Positions 43,101 to 52,174 of a DNA stretch of 64,000 bases are shown piece after piece (the first letter of the stretch is position 1; the number at the start of each line of letters is the position of its first letter). This DNA comes from Harpalus rubripes. Its lineage: Eukaryota > Arthropoda > Insecta > Coleoptera > Carabidae. Under the pieces are notes generated by a model, which was not told the DNA's origin, searched no databases, and saw only the letters and a program-made list of their open reading frames with translations. Location: the NCBI GenBank assembly GCA_963082715.1, contig OY720465.1, positions 35,569,888 through 35,633,887 on the forward strand, in the 5' to 3' direction. Both the position numbers and the translations under genes were made by a program.

Positions 43101-44600
43101 TTTAAAAATAAAATAGTAAAGAGAACCATAGTTATCTGGAATGGAACTTAATATAGTTTCCAGCATAAGTAAATGTGCAGATATGGTATGACTAGCGAAT
43201 GAAAGTTGACGTTTAGATTATTTAATAGATGTGGTTTCTTTTGGAAACATTTCCCTATACTTGATTTGAAAGGAAACTGACCCTTATGTATTCTATTACA
43301 GAAGATTAGAATTGTACTCAATACCAGGAGGCATTTAAAATGACCTTAGCAACAGGATTCAGGGATGTATTTAAAAAATTTAATATCGCAAATTCTAGTT
43401 CGTTCGTCTCAAGTGTAAGCAACCCTCGAGTCGGAATTACTGTTGGAGGAAACTAAATAATTTAAGGATCAAAATATTTTGTTGAACGAAAAATGTTTAA
43501 AATATTTTAAACGCACCCCTGTTTTGATATTCATTTACCCTAAGGAGATTTCGGGCGACATACCCGTTCACTTCTTCGGATTACTTACGGTTAGTTACGG
43601 TATGATATGGTTAATGGTGGCGCCAAAAATCGTTGGTTCACTTGTTGACACCGCGCTTGGTGGTTATGTATATTCTGCGACATTTAAAACTGTCAAAAAT
43701 AGTGTCTGACATTTAAAACGCATTAACGGAGAAAGATAGTTTTTTCCATATTTGTCCAAAAAAGAGTCAACGAAAATAATGTCACTCTGTTTGACATAAG
43801 ACCACGACTCCGACTGTTTTGATTTTTGACATTTCAAAAAAAGACATGTTGAAAAGAGATAGAAATAGTGAACTGAGAGCTGACCCGACTCGCAAACCCG
43901 TTCAGCTGTGAGCACTGATCCCAGCATACCGGGTATGTTGTTCCTAGCGCCCGAATGTGTGAACGTACCTGAACGCAACATACCGCAAGTGAACGGTTGT
44001 CGCCCGAAATCGCCTCTAGTCGGCCATTTATTTTCAGCCAGATATAGTAATGTATTTCTGTGCTTTCCTAGTCCAATATTTAAATGGGTTCATACAAAAA
44101 TTTCATGCCTGAATATTTCGTACAATTTTATTCTTCTCTAGGGTTTCAAAAGAAACCATATCTATAAAATAATTTAAATGTCAACTTTCATTTGCTAGTC
44201 ATACCATATGTATTTAGATAAATAAAAATTAACGATTCGCAAAAAGTTGAAGTTAATCCTCATTTTTGGATTAGTGAATTCTATTCTATCCCGGTATTTA
44301 AAATTTAATCCTCATTTTATCAAAAAAGGTAGTTACTTGGATTATAGTAGATTTTAAGAAATAAACTGCCAAAATTAGAATAAAATTCGCTAATCCAAAA
44401 ATAAGGAGTAGCTTAATCTTGTTTGCGACTTGGGCTGTAAATGGCGGGAGGTATTGTGTTGGCCAAACCAATTTTTTTTTTAAATCGTTTAATTTTTTTC
44501 TTGCAGATTTGGTATTTCAAGGTTGGCAAACCTGGCGTCTAAACTGCGAGGAACAAATGATTCGCAGACAAGTGAATCTACATCATCTTTAGAGGAATAA
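37151..44600 (+). CDS. Secreted Thr/Ser-rich protein of unknown function, three coding exons
   Basis: Exons 37151-37336, 39745-40205, 44507-44600; GT..AG junctions with phases 0 and 2 give 246 residues. Residues 1-19 (MDVRLLIVAYLMICVVDAT) are a clear signal peptide, so the product is probably exported. Then come a basic/Gln-rich segment, an acidic Tyr repeat (DYDYQYDYSD, about 63-72), a Thr/Ser/Pro-rich mucin-like stretch (about 77-133) that may be O-glycosylated, and a conserved-looking CASGFTRDKNGRCRKVRRP motif with two cysteines. The last exon adds a Ser-rich tail ending SSLEE. I do not recognise the family. The CxxGFxRDxxGRCR pattern resembles short C-terminal motifs in other insect secreted proteins, which is weak evidence. 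A polyadenylation signal lies at 44705. Confidence 0.75.
38156..39007 (+). mobile_element. Mariner-derived element (CTCGCGCCCCAGA termini), longer copy
   Basis: Same family as 13465-14142, with right end GTGAGACACCTGTATA and TA border. It retains a helix-turn-helix coding fragment at 38448-38579. It is inserted in the solo LTR. Confidence 0.8.
38448..38579 (+). pseudogene. DUF4817-type helix-turn-helix fragment of a mariner-like transposase
   Basis: 43 codons: MYSAADYLEMIIIFGDCGRN followed by AREAARVYSERFPDRN, the N-terminal DNA-binding helix-turn-helix typical of insect mariner-like transposases. After the stop at 38579 the frame continues with RAIARTHETGQV, as in intact proteins. No catalytic domain follows. 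Confidence 0.7.
40325..40998 (+). mobile_element. Microsatellite-bearing hairpin element (intron 2 of the secreted-protein gene)
   Basis: Hairpin CCTCCCGCTACCCTTGGTAA..GGGAGG at the left end, GTGTGTATGTATGTG microsatellite, GGATCCTCCACTCTAACTCA, CCCGGAGC..TACGCTTTAAAC, and the right end GCGGGAGGTTTGGTGTTGGCC. It is collinear with 50805-51737 but shorter near its right end. The satellite at 41001 begins immediately at its edge. Confidence 0.8.
41001..42690. repeat. Tandem satellite, unit about 503 bp, about 3.3 units
   Basis: The phrase TTTTTGGGTATGAGG starts units at about 41001, 41505, 42009 and 42510, giving periods of 504, 504 and 501 bp. Each unit carries CCGCAGGTCGATATCTCTT, ACACCGCTGGCGA.ATCACC and GGAAAAGTCTGAAAATG. 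Units are very similar to one another, which points to recent amplification or homogenisation. There is no credible ORF. It lies in intron 2. Confidence 0.92.
43181..44209. mobile_element. Foldback-type transposon (ATATGGTATGACTAGC termini)
   Basis: Inverted termini ATATGGTATGACTAGC continue through AATGAAAGTTGAC and end near GGTTTCTTTT on both sides, about 62 bp per arm. It contains a further MITE at 43544-44014. No transposase is present. Confidence 0.75.
43544..44014 (-). mobile_element. MITE (GGCGATTTCGGGCGACA termini), nested copy
   Basis: Reverse-oriented copy of the element that is tandemly repeated at 56173-57029: the left edge reads GGAGATTTCGGGCGACATAC and the right edge ends TTGTCGCCCGAAATCGCC. 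Interior words AGCATACCGGGTATGTTGTT and GTGTGAACGTACCTGAACGC are shared. Confidence 0.8.
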
Positions 44601-44704
44601 ATTATAAACTATTTAAATTTTGCCATATAGATAGAGATTAATTCATTATGCCAATTCATTTTCTAATATCATTTATTTATATTATGTTTGTAATGTGATC
44701 TTAA

Positions 44705-44710
44705 AATAAA
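44705..44710 (+). promoter_or_regulatory. Polyadenylation signal of the secreted-protein gene
   Basis: AATAAA about 105 bp after the stop at 44600; two further overlapping AATAAA words follow at once. Confidence 0.6.
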
Positions 44711-45534
44711 TAAAATAAATTTTTGTAGACATATTTTTAATCTTATTACGCCAATGGAAAATCATCCAGAAAACCATAAATGAAAATTTATGCTGTATTT
44801 TTCATAGTAGTTAAAATAATAATTTATTATTATTTAAATAAAAGATTGGTGCAAAACAACAATTTAGTGCCTTTTTTTGTTCATTTAGAATATCCTAGAC
44901 GAGCCCCTTGAGGTGTATCCGAGCAAACACAGTTTTAACATACATGTACCAGGTATGTGATATTTGAAACCTATGTAGTATATAATTTATTTACGTACTT
45001 ATAACGTAATATACATATACCTGGTTGGACATCTCTTAAGAGACTGTAAAATATTGTCGGTATGTCACATTGGTATTGGACATGGTACATACCTATAACT
45101 ATATACATGTTACCGTAGTTATAATGTATTCATAGTGCATGGATCCCGTGTCATCTATTCCAAATCTAATTGGTCTATTTATGTGACCAAGGTCTCTGTC
45201 TGACCAAACTAGGTGTGCAGAGGTTTAACAACGACGCATTTTACTTTTGCAGCCATTGCAGTATTTGTTTATGTTTTATGTGGTGTGTATACTTTAATTC
45301 TTTGATTTCATGGCAAAATCGGCTTGTCATACGGTAAGTTATTTTTTCTATTTCGGTGTTCTTATGTTTCTATAAAAGCACTGTTTATCACTGAAAACAC
45401 GACGTTTAGAAAATCTATAAACGTACTGTTTTTGGCGCCTTTCATGTTCTAGAGATGGTAGTCATGTTTTCATAACTGACAGATAACCTCAAAATGGTAA
45501 ATTATTTGTGTTGAAATATTATTTCTATGCTCTG

Positions 45535-45702
45535 TTCCATTTAAGCCATTCAGTAGATGGCACTGGCATCAGCGCAAATCTGAAGTAGGCGAAATTACAT
45601 TGGGCCATTGGGTAAACTTGTCTCTAATTTCAGCCAATCAGATATGTCAAAAGTATTCCCTATGCTCCGCAATACTGAATGGCTTAAATGGAACAAAGTG
45701 TA
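45535..45702. mobile_element. Short MITE (GTTCCATTTAAGCCATTCAGT termini trimmed)
   Basis: Inverted ends: TTCCATTTAAGCCATTCAGT on the left and ACTGAATGGCTTAAATGGAA on the right, about 168 bp apart in total. Non-coding. Confidence 0.8.
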
Positions 45703-46619
45703 ATTGTGGATTTTTATCCTTTCTCTAGGTGATAGGACTAGAAAGAAAATAAATTTATAGCTATAGCTGTGTTAGTTAAGAAAGAATAAGAATCTGTGAA
45801 GTTAAAATTTCAACTAAAAAATTATAAAACAAGAAACAATGCGCCCAGGTTTACTTTGTCAAAATAATTAAAACGGTAAGTTTTATTTATTACAATTTAA
45901 ATTTATGGTAATGCAATTTTGAATTGAATGTATTGTTATTCCAGGCAGGTTACGAAATGTATGATGCACGTTAATTGAAAATGTTGACACTGTCTACTCA
46001 ATTTGTGGCGGCTACTAGCAAACAAATATGAAAAGTTGACGTTTTAATCCATGATTTCCAATTCAACGTTGTGGCGAACTATCGAATATATGCCATATTA
46101 TGTTTTGTATTAAAAATTGTAAGAACAGCTGTTGCCGTTATCTGTGCAACTGAGTAGTGAGTGTTGACAAAATGGTGGAAAGTAAAAGTCTAAATCAATA
46201 AATTGTTCATTAAAATATTTCATTATTTAAAGAGTTTTATTTATATGTTGTTTTCTCAATAAAAAGGCATGATGGTCCACGTAACGTCCTTCAATCCTAT
46301 ATTCAAGTTTTATTTATGATAATAACCAACACGAACTACCGATATGTCAAATCAGGATGGTTCATTAATAAACCTTCGAGTTCATTGTATGTATTGGATT
46401 TCCTCTTTCATAATTGTATAATGCTTGATACATTGTTTTAATGTAAACAATCAGACAAAATCACAAGATACACAAACTGTCAAAATGTGAAATTTCAATT
46501 TTTAGCGGGAAGCGCTACCAACATAACTGATAAAAAAGACACCAACTCATATTTTTGACAAGTCCTTTTTAAAAAAATCTAATTGTAAAATTACCTCAAT
46601 AGAAAAAATAATATAAAAA

Positions 46620-46732
46620 ACATGTATCATAAGGCCTGTTGACGCACTTGTCCTTTGTAAAACTCGCCTGGCGGCTCGTTTTCCAAACTTGGACTCGTAC
46701 GTTAACAGATTGCCTTATGATACTTGTGTTTT
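46620..46732. repeat. Small inverted repeat (GTATCATAAGGC ends)
   Basis: GTATCATAAGGC and GCCTTATGATAC about 110 bp apart, with further inverted words (CTGTTGACG/CGTTAACAG) inside. Probably a tiny MITE. Confidence 0.6.
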
Positions 46733-46943
46733 AATGTACTATTATGTAACTATATACATATATTCATTATGTAGCGTAATTTAATTCTTGAACTAAAATG
46801 AAAATTTAGATAACCTGAAATAATTTCAAACTAAAATACCTACTATAAAATTAGATTTTCAAATGAAAAACGTTTATACACGTTACATATATATTTTACG
46901 TATTGTATTAATAAATTGTATTAAACTAGTCAGTGAAATTTAT

Positions 46944-47118
46944 GGATCGATTCTGTTCACATCTGTAAGTTTTACAGATCTGTAAATCTGTAAAAAATGA
47001 CAAACACATCTGTTCATGTTGATTAATATAAAATTATACATAAGAGTGGTAGCTTTAGGTGCGATTTTGTTCATATTTACAGATCGTGCGACTTACAGAT
47101 GTGAACAGAATCCACTCA
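46944..47118. mobile_element. Short MITE (ATTCTGTTCACATCTGTAAG termini)
   Basis: Inverted ends ATTCTGTTCACATCTGTAAG and CTTACAGATGTGAACAGAAT, with repeated TTACAGAT words internally. Non-coding. Confidence 0.78.
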
Positions 47119-47841
47119 TTAAGTTGTTTTATATTTAATTTGTATTGTAATAAGTATGTAATATAAGTATTGTAATAAACTACTTATTTAAATATATATT
47201 TTTTGTAGTTAATACTTACATATTTTCCTACCATACTTCATAATATTTAATATTTAACTTTAGGATTAAAAAAAAAAGTCGCAGGTATATAAATTCACAA
47301 TGTAAGTAGTATATTCAAATAATTACAAAGAAGTGATATACATTTGTTATATATCATTTACGTTACAATATCTATATACATGGGATGTGACGTCTCATAG
47401 ACCATGTTGCGGACATAGGTCTATACATGTACTTTCCAGGAATGTTAATTTGTATGTAACATATAATACGAGTTATGTCTATAGTACGTAATAAGGACGT
47501 AACTGTGTTTGCTGGGATGAACTTGGACGTCACATTTCGTTTAGATGTGAGTTTTTCAAAATATTACATAAATTTCAATAATTAAATGTAAGATATCTAA
47601 TAGATATTTCTTGATATTTTCAAATTTGAACTACCTAAACAAAATATTGTGCAATGCCATTCTTATCCAATTATCCATACATTATCCTTTAGCGATAAAC
47701 TGCAGTTACCGCCCATAATTCTTAAATAACTATTTTTATCAATAACATTATAACAAAGAACAATCAGAAACATTTCCATCCTTTATTTTTAATTGTAAAA
47801 AAAAAACATTCAAACCAAAACAGTAATACAAACAAAATTAC

Positions 47842-47847
47842 TTTATT
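47842..47847 (-). promoter_or_regulatory. Polyadenylation signal of the 40-residue Cys-rich gene
   Basis: AATAAA on the minus strand, about 55 bp after the stop codon at 47903. Confidence 0.5.
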
Positions 47848-47902
47848 TCAACACAAAGGAACACCATATTTTAACATTAAAATCTTTCAAATGTTTTTGT
47901 CT

Positions 47903-48025
47903 TCAGTCATGGTCGTCTTTACTATCTTCACAACATTCACAACAAAAGATATATTTCAAACATGAACAAAACCAAGTACAACACAACGCTACTAATTTAC
48001 AGGGTAAACAGAGGATGAAACACAT
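47903..48025 (-). CDS. Very small cysteine-rich protein, member 1 (40 residues)
   Basis: ATG at 48025, stop at 47905-47903. The sequence begins MCFILCLPCKLVALCC and ends ECCEDSKDDHD. Ten of 40 residues are Cys, in CxxC, CC and CxC spacings, followed by an acidic tail. It shares the LCLPC[KTL]L[VI] start with the ORFs at 55596 and 63166, on the same strand. With no signal peptide cleavage site obvious and a hydrophobic Cys-rich N-terminus, a palmitoylated membrane-associated protein is one possibility; a metal-binding role is another. I do not recognise the family. Support comes from the family resemblance and a correctly placed AATAAA. Introns cannot be excluded. Confidence 0.55.
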   Translation of the reverse strand: MCFILCLPCKLVALCCTWFCSCLKYIFCCECCEDSKDDHD

Positions 48026-48328
48026 CTTTGCTTTTTGTAGAAATTTTTCTAAAGGGAACAACTATATTGTATCGACTGAAAATTAAATAAAATTAATTGA
48101 ATTTAGGAGATTTGCACTTTATCACCTGATGGTATAAATGAACAATTTCAATAGGAATGCGGTTGCGTGGGAGTGCACGTTGGGTTTTTCCGATATTTAA
48201 ATTATTGAAAACAATGGCATCTAATCGACTGCTTTGTGCCTTTTGAAAGCTCGTAAAGTGACGCCTGGCAAATGCATCCACCATTCAAATTGTTCAATTA
48301 CCTTATAGCCTCAAAATCAAATGAAAAA

Positions 48329-49997
48329 CCTGGGGGAAAATCATGAATGTCACAAAATTATTCTGTTTTCAATACGCCAATTTTAAAGTTTGCAACCTTA
48401 TATTTGAAGTAAGATACTGTAACATTGAGAAATGTTACGAAATACAGAGAATAGCAATTCAACTTACGTAAAGAGATGAGTTTTAGTAAAGTCAGCATTA
48501 ATCACTTAGGAACTCTCTCGCCGAAGTTTGATTCTTTAATATAGTGTTCGAAAATATTTGGCGATTGACTCCACTAGCTTTTCTCAGCAGGTATAATGAT
48601 AAGAGGATTAAAGAAATTTATGACCGATCTTCCCGTTAAACTTACCAGGGCAGTATTTGAAAATATACTTTCACTTGATTTTTTCACAAACAGATACAAA
48701 TTACCTATATTAAAACCGATCTGTGATTGCGACGCAAAGAGCTTATCGGCGACGGTTCAACATTCCGCGAAATAATGCTGTTCCTACTGCGAACACAGTT
48801 CGGTCCTGGATTCGGCAGTTGGAGGAAACTGGTAGCACACTAAGAATATATATATATAGGTACACATGGCCGACGAAGATCCATCAGAACACCAGAAAAT
48901 GTGGAGCTAGTGAGAGCAGCAGTCGAACAATCGCAAAGACATTCTATTGCATTGGCAATCGCCAAGACGTTCTGCGCGAAGGCACGCTATTGCATAGGGG
49001 GTTTCAGACCGCAGTTTGAGGAGGATTCTGCATTTAGATTTGAATTTCCATCCCTTCAAAATAATGATGGTTCAGGAATTGAACCCAGCAGACTACGCCA
49101 ACCGCCAAAATCTGTGTGAGGAAATTCTTGCAGCAATCCCTCCTGAGGCAGCATTCTTCAGTAGCGACGAGGCACATTTTCACCTAAGCGGGATTGTGAA
49201 TAAACAAAATTTTCGTTACTCGGCTGAAACGAAAGACCGCTACATTCTCCGACACTAACGGTGTGGTGTGCCGTATCACAATTTGGCGTTATAGGCCCGT
49301 ACTTTTTTGAAGAGGGAGGCGTGACCGTGACCGTGAATTCCGGGCGTTATGTTTCAATGTTGCAAAATTTTCTGCAGCCCCGATTGGAAGTGGTTGTTAA
49401 AGAGGAGGGATTAGGGGACTTTTGGTTCCAAAAGGATGGGGCTACAGCCCACAAAGCCTGAAATTCTCTAAACGTTTTAAGAGAAATGTTTCCTGGACGT
49501 CTAGTGTCTTTGAGATGTGGGGGTGGCCTGCGCGATCGCCCGATTTAAGCATATGCGACTTCTTTCTTTGGGAATATCTAGATGAAAAAGTGTTTAAACG
49601 TTGCCCCCAAAACCTGCTAGAGCTAAGGGAGCAGATTGTTGAAGATGTAAACGCGATACCCCACGAAATGTGTCAACGGGATGTGCAAAATTTCAGAAAT
49701 CGGCTCCAGCAATGTATTGCAGCTAACGGCCGCCATCTTAAAGACATTATTTTTAAAAATTAATGAGTATAAAATGGTAAGTCCTACTGATTCCAAAAAT
49801 AAAATTTTTTTTTATATATACCCTGGTTTCTTTTTTATAACTCTTCAAAACTGCTCAATTGGTTTTGCCGCACCCTTCCCTGATATCTTCAATATTATGC
49901 TCTAAATATATGCTGTTTAAGTAAATAAATATGTGTACTTAGTAAGATCAATAATCCATTTTGCTTGAAAGTGGACATTCATCCTTTTTTCCCCTGG
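48329..49997. mobile_element. MITE (CCTGGGGGAAAA..GATGAATGTC-type termini) invaded by a mariner
   Basis: Left end CCTGGGGGAAAATCATGAAT, right end whose reverse complement is CCAGGGGAAAAAAGGATGAA; same family as 4699-5010. The mariner remnant 48713-49882 accounts for most of its length. Confidence 0.65.
48713..49882 (+). pseudogene. Mariner-like transposase relic (DUF4817 type), 5'-truncated
   Basis: Nearly the same sequence as 60145-61325 but starting inside the N-terminal helix-turn-helix (TDL..IATQRAYRRRFNIP). Recognisable in shifting frames: SDEAHFHLSGIVNKQNFRYS at 49168, the second catalytic motif with a QQDG-to-QKDG change and a stop just after AHKA at about 49459, and SPDLSICDFFLWEYL at 49537. 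The right terminus TCAATTGGTTTTGCCGCACC is kept; the left terminus is lost. Not functional. Confidence 0.85.
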
Positions 49998-50266
49998 CTT
50001 TTCAAATGTTACATACTTTTCATCGATCATAGATCCTCATGTATGGTCGCTAAACGTTCGAAGCCTTTTAGATATTTGCAAACTCTAAATATATGCTTCA
50101 AGATCTTCAAAGTATTCTCTCAGAGTTCTATAGTACCATACACATCAGGTCACTGCCTGAAAAAAATTATACAAACATTTACTAAAAATGTCAATCACCA
50201 AAATGTCAGTTTACCAAAACCGGGACTATCTAGCTTTCTGTATTTTGCCAATATACGAATGTTACT

Positions 50267-50512
50267 TCAAGATCGACTCGCGCTGTTTCTTCTATTTTCT
50301 TTTAGAGATTTTCTCATATTTTTGATGTCTTTCGGAATATGCTGTGGTTCTGCACTTAATTTTCTCACTGCCGGTGGAACAGTTGTAATAGGAGTTAAAT
50401 TTTGATGAGGACGGGGGTGCATCTGTACTCTGTATGGTGCTTCATCATTTGAAGCAGTTTTACAAGTAGTACAACCACAGCAGTCTCTTAAAAATCCGCA
50501 TAGACAACCCAT
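50267..50512 (-). CDS. Small cysteine-rich protein, possible member 2 (81 residues)
   Basis: ATG at 50512, stop TGA at 50269-50267. Begins MGCLCGFLRDCCGCTTCK, then turns basic and Pro-rich (MHPRPHQNLTPITTVPP) and ends with KENRRNSASRS. Gly2 followed by clustered Cys is the classic layout for N-myristoylation plus palmitoylation, so membrane attachment is plausible. It sits in the same orientation as the LCLPC-type genes around it and shares their Cys-rich head plus charged tail, but lacks the exact LCLPC motif, so membership is uncertain. A donor-like GAA|GTAAC just past the stop means a spliced, longer product is possible. Confidence 0.5.
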   Translation of the reverse strand: MGCLCGFLRDCCGCTTCKTASNDEAPYRVQMHPRPHQNLTPITTVPPAVRKLSAEPQHIPKDIKNMRKSLKENRRNSASRS

Positions 50513-50689
50513 TTTGAAATGTCAAAATGACAGCGACATTGATTTTTTTTATTACCGATTGAGAAGTATGAATTTGTCAGGGGATTTTGTAAAATGTTTC
50601 CAGTAAACATAGACAAGGATAACCAAGCCAGTGCGTCAACAATTTTGGGATTTTAGAAAAAATAAATATGAGATAGGTGCTTCAAATCA

Positions 50690-50775
50690 GGATTTCTGTG
50701 CGCATGTGATTTTGAACTGCTAAAATGTAATTATAATTTTCAGGCAGTAAAACACACGAAATTTCACGACATAAC
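50690..50775 (+). repeat. Fragment of MITE family 1
   Basis: TTTTGAACTGCTAAAATGT..AATTTTCAGGCAGTAAAACA matches the interior of copy A (about 2121-2170). Both termini are missing. Confidence 0.6.
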
Positions 50776-50804
50776 GGAAACAGAGTGAGCCATAAGGGTA
50801 ATCC

Positions 50805-51737
50805 TTTTTACCTCCCGCTACCCGTGGTAAGGGAGGTATAGGGATGGTGCTAAAAATCGCATATCGAGATTTTGCTAAATGACCATGTTTTAAGGTCGCT
50901 AGAATCCAATTTTAACATTTTCACGATGATGTCTATGTATATGTGTTTGTATGTGTGTGTGCATGTGTGGATCCTCCACTCTAACTCAAATACTATCATT
51001 CAAAAAAATTTGAAACCTTGTATTTCGAACTTTTTCTGTAATGGAAAGAGCCCATCAGATTTTGGATGTTTTGGATAACCGGAAATGGCACTTTACTAGA
51101 AACTCAAAATAGTTTTTCTTCGAAAAATACCTTTCAATGTTATTTTTTCGGGATTAATGTTATTATAAAAATTAAAGATTATTAAATTTTCTGCAGATTC
51201 GCATTAATACTTTTTCTATATATTCTATAGATAAATTTATAAAATTATCTGTAATTTAAATCCCGGAGCCTACGCTTTAAACAAACAAAATTCCTTGGTT
51301 GCGCAGTTATTCAAATGTATGTATCTGACAGATAAATGTCTCTGTCAAAAAACTAATCATTTCAAATTAATAATAGTAACGTTTTAAAAAGAAAAAAAAA
51401 TAAATAGAACAATAGGAACGAAAATCAATACAGTTTCCAGCATATGTAAATATTTAGGTATGTATTTAGATTAATAAAAATTATTGATTCACAAAAAAGT
51501 TTAAGCTAATTCTCATTTTTGGATAAGTGAATTCTATTCTATCCCAGTATTTAAAATTTAATCTTCATTTTATTATCAAAAAAGGTAGTTACTTGGATTA
51601 GATTAGACTATATTTTAAGAAATAAACTGCTAAAATTAAAGTAAAATTCGATAATCCAAAAATAAGGATTAGCTTAATCTTTTTTGTAACGCGGGTAAAT
51701 GGCGAGAGGCATTCTGTTGGCCACACCAGATTTTTAG
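50805..51737 (+). mobile_element. Microsatellite-bearing hairpin element, best full-length copy
   Basis: Hairpin CCTCCCGCTACCCGTGGTAA..GGGAGG, GAGATTTTGCTAAATGACCA, GATGATGT plus short GT microsatellite, GGATCCTCCACTCTAACTCA, AATCCCGGAGCCTACGCTTT, ATTCTATTCTATCCCAGTAT, and the end GGCGAGAGGCATTCTGTTGG then CCACACCAGATTTTT. The outer ends (CCTCCCGC / GCGGGAGG in sister copies) are inverted. No ORF. Confidence 0.8.
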
Positions 51738-51749
51738 ATCTTGTCTTAC

Positions 51750-51895
51750 AATTTCTGAGGCCTGTATCTTAGGATTGTTACCGTTTTGCCTCCTTTAGAT
51801 ATACCATTTAAAAGCGCCCACCTTCAATCTTCAAATACCAATCATCTCATATTGCTAGAAAATGAACATTCATCCTTTTTCCTTTGGCTCTTAAA
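51750..51895. repeat. Right half of a MITE of the 4699-5010 family
   Basis: Shares CTTAGGA.TGTTACCG, CCCACCT.CAATCTT and AACATTCATCCTTTTTCC with the right half of 4699-5010. The left half is absent. Confidence 0.65.
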
Positions 51896-52174
51896 CTTTT
51901 CGAGTAACTTGTAGTGATGCACGCGAGGCGAGACGAGACGAGAAAAATAAAATATCGATTTCGTCTCGTTTCCGGATCTGTAATCACGATTTCGCTCTCG
52001 TTCTCGCACATTTTTTTGGGTCTCGTCTCGTTCTCGCACGAGAATATCGCGAGAGTCTCGCTATAAAAATGAGTGCTTGCGCACTACGTATTTACGTAAC
52101 AATTTAACTACAAGAGACAGTTTCGCACCAATCGCACCGTCTTGCGTATATTTGCAGTCATATAAGTATAAATA

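Larger units (their letters stand above)
42950..44480 (+). mobile_element. 3' half of a microsatellite/hairpin element, split by a nested insertion
   Basis: 42950-43180 (AATTCCGGAGCCTATGCTTT, ACTGACAGATAAATGTCACT, AGTTTCCAGCATAAGTAAAT) and 44210-44480 (ATTCTATTCTATCCCGGTAT, ending GGCGGGAGGTATTGTGTTGG) join to give the same tail as in 50805-51737. The interruption is the element at 43181-44209. Confidence 0.75.
44929..47514. repeat. Region bounded by GAGCAAACACAGTT / AACTGTGTTTGCT inverted ends
   Basis: A short inverted pair encloses about 2.6 kb, and the next bases on each side are also related (CATGTACC/TACATGT.CTTTCCAGG words). It may be an old DNA element whose interior was invaded by the small MITEs listed below, or two separate eroded ends. 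No coding exon was found inside. Confidence 0.4.

Noticed and set aside
48093..48284. 63-codon minus-strand ORF upstream of Cys-rich member 1
   Set aside because: No Cys-rich or other family signature, no splice logic tying it to the neighbour, and AT-rich context.
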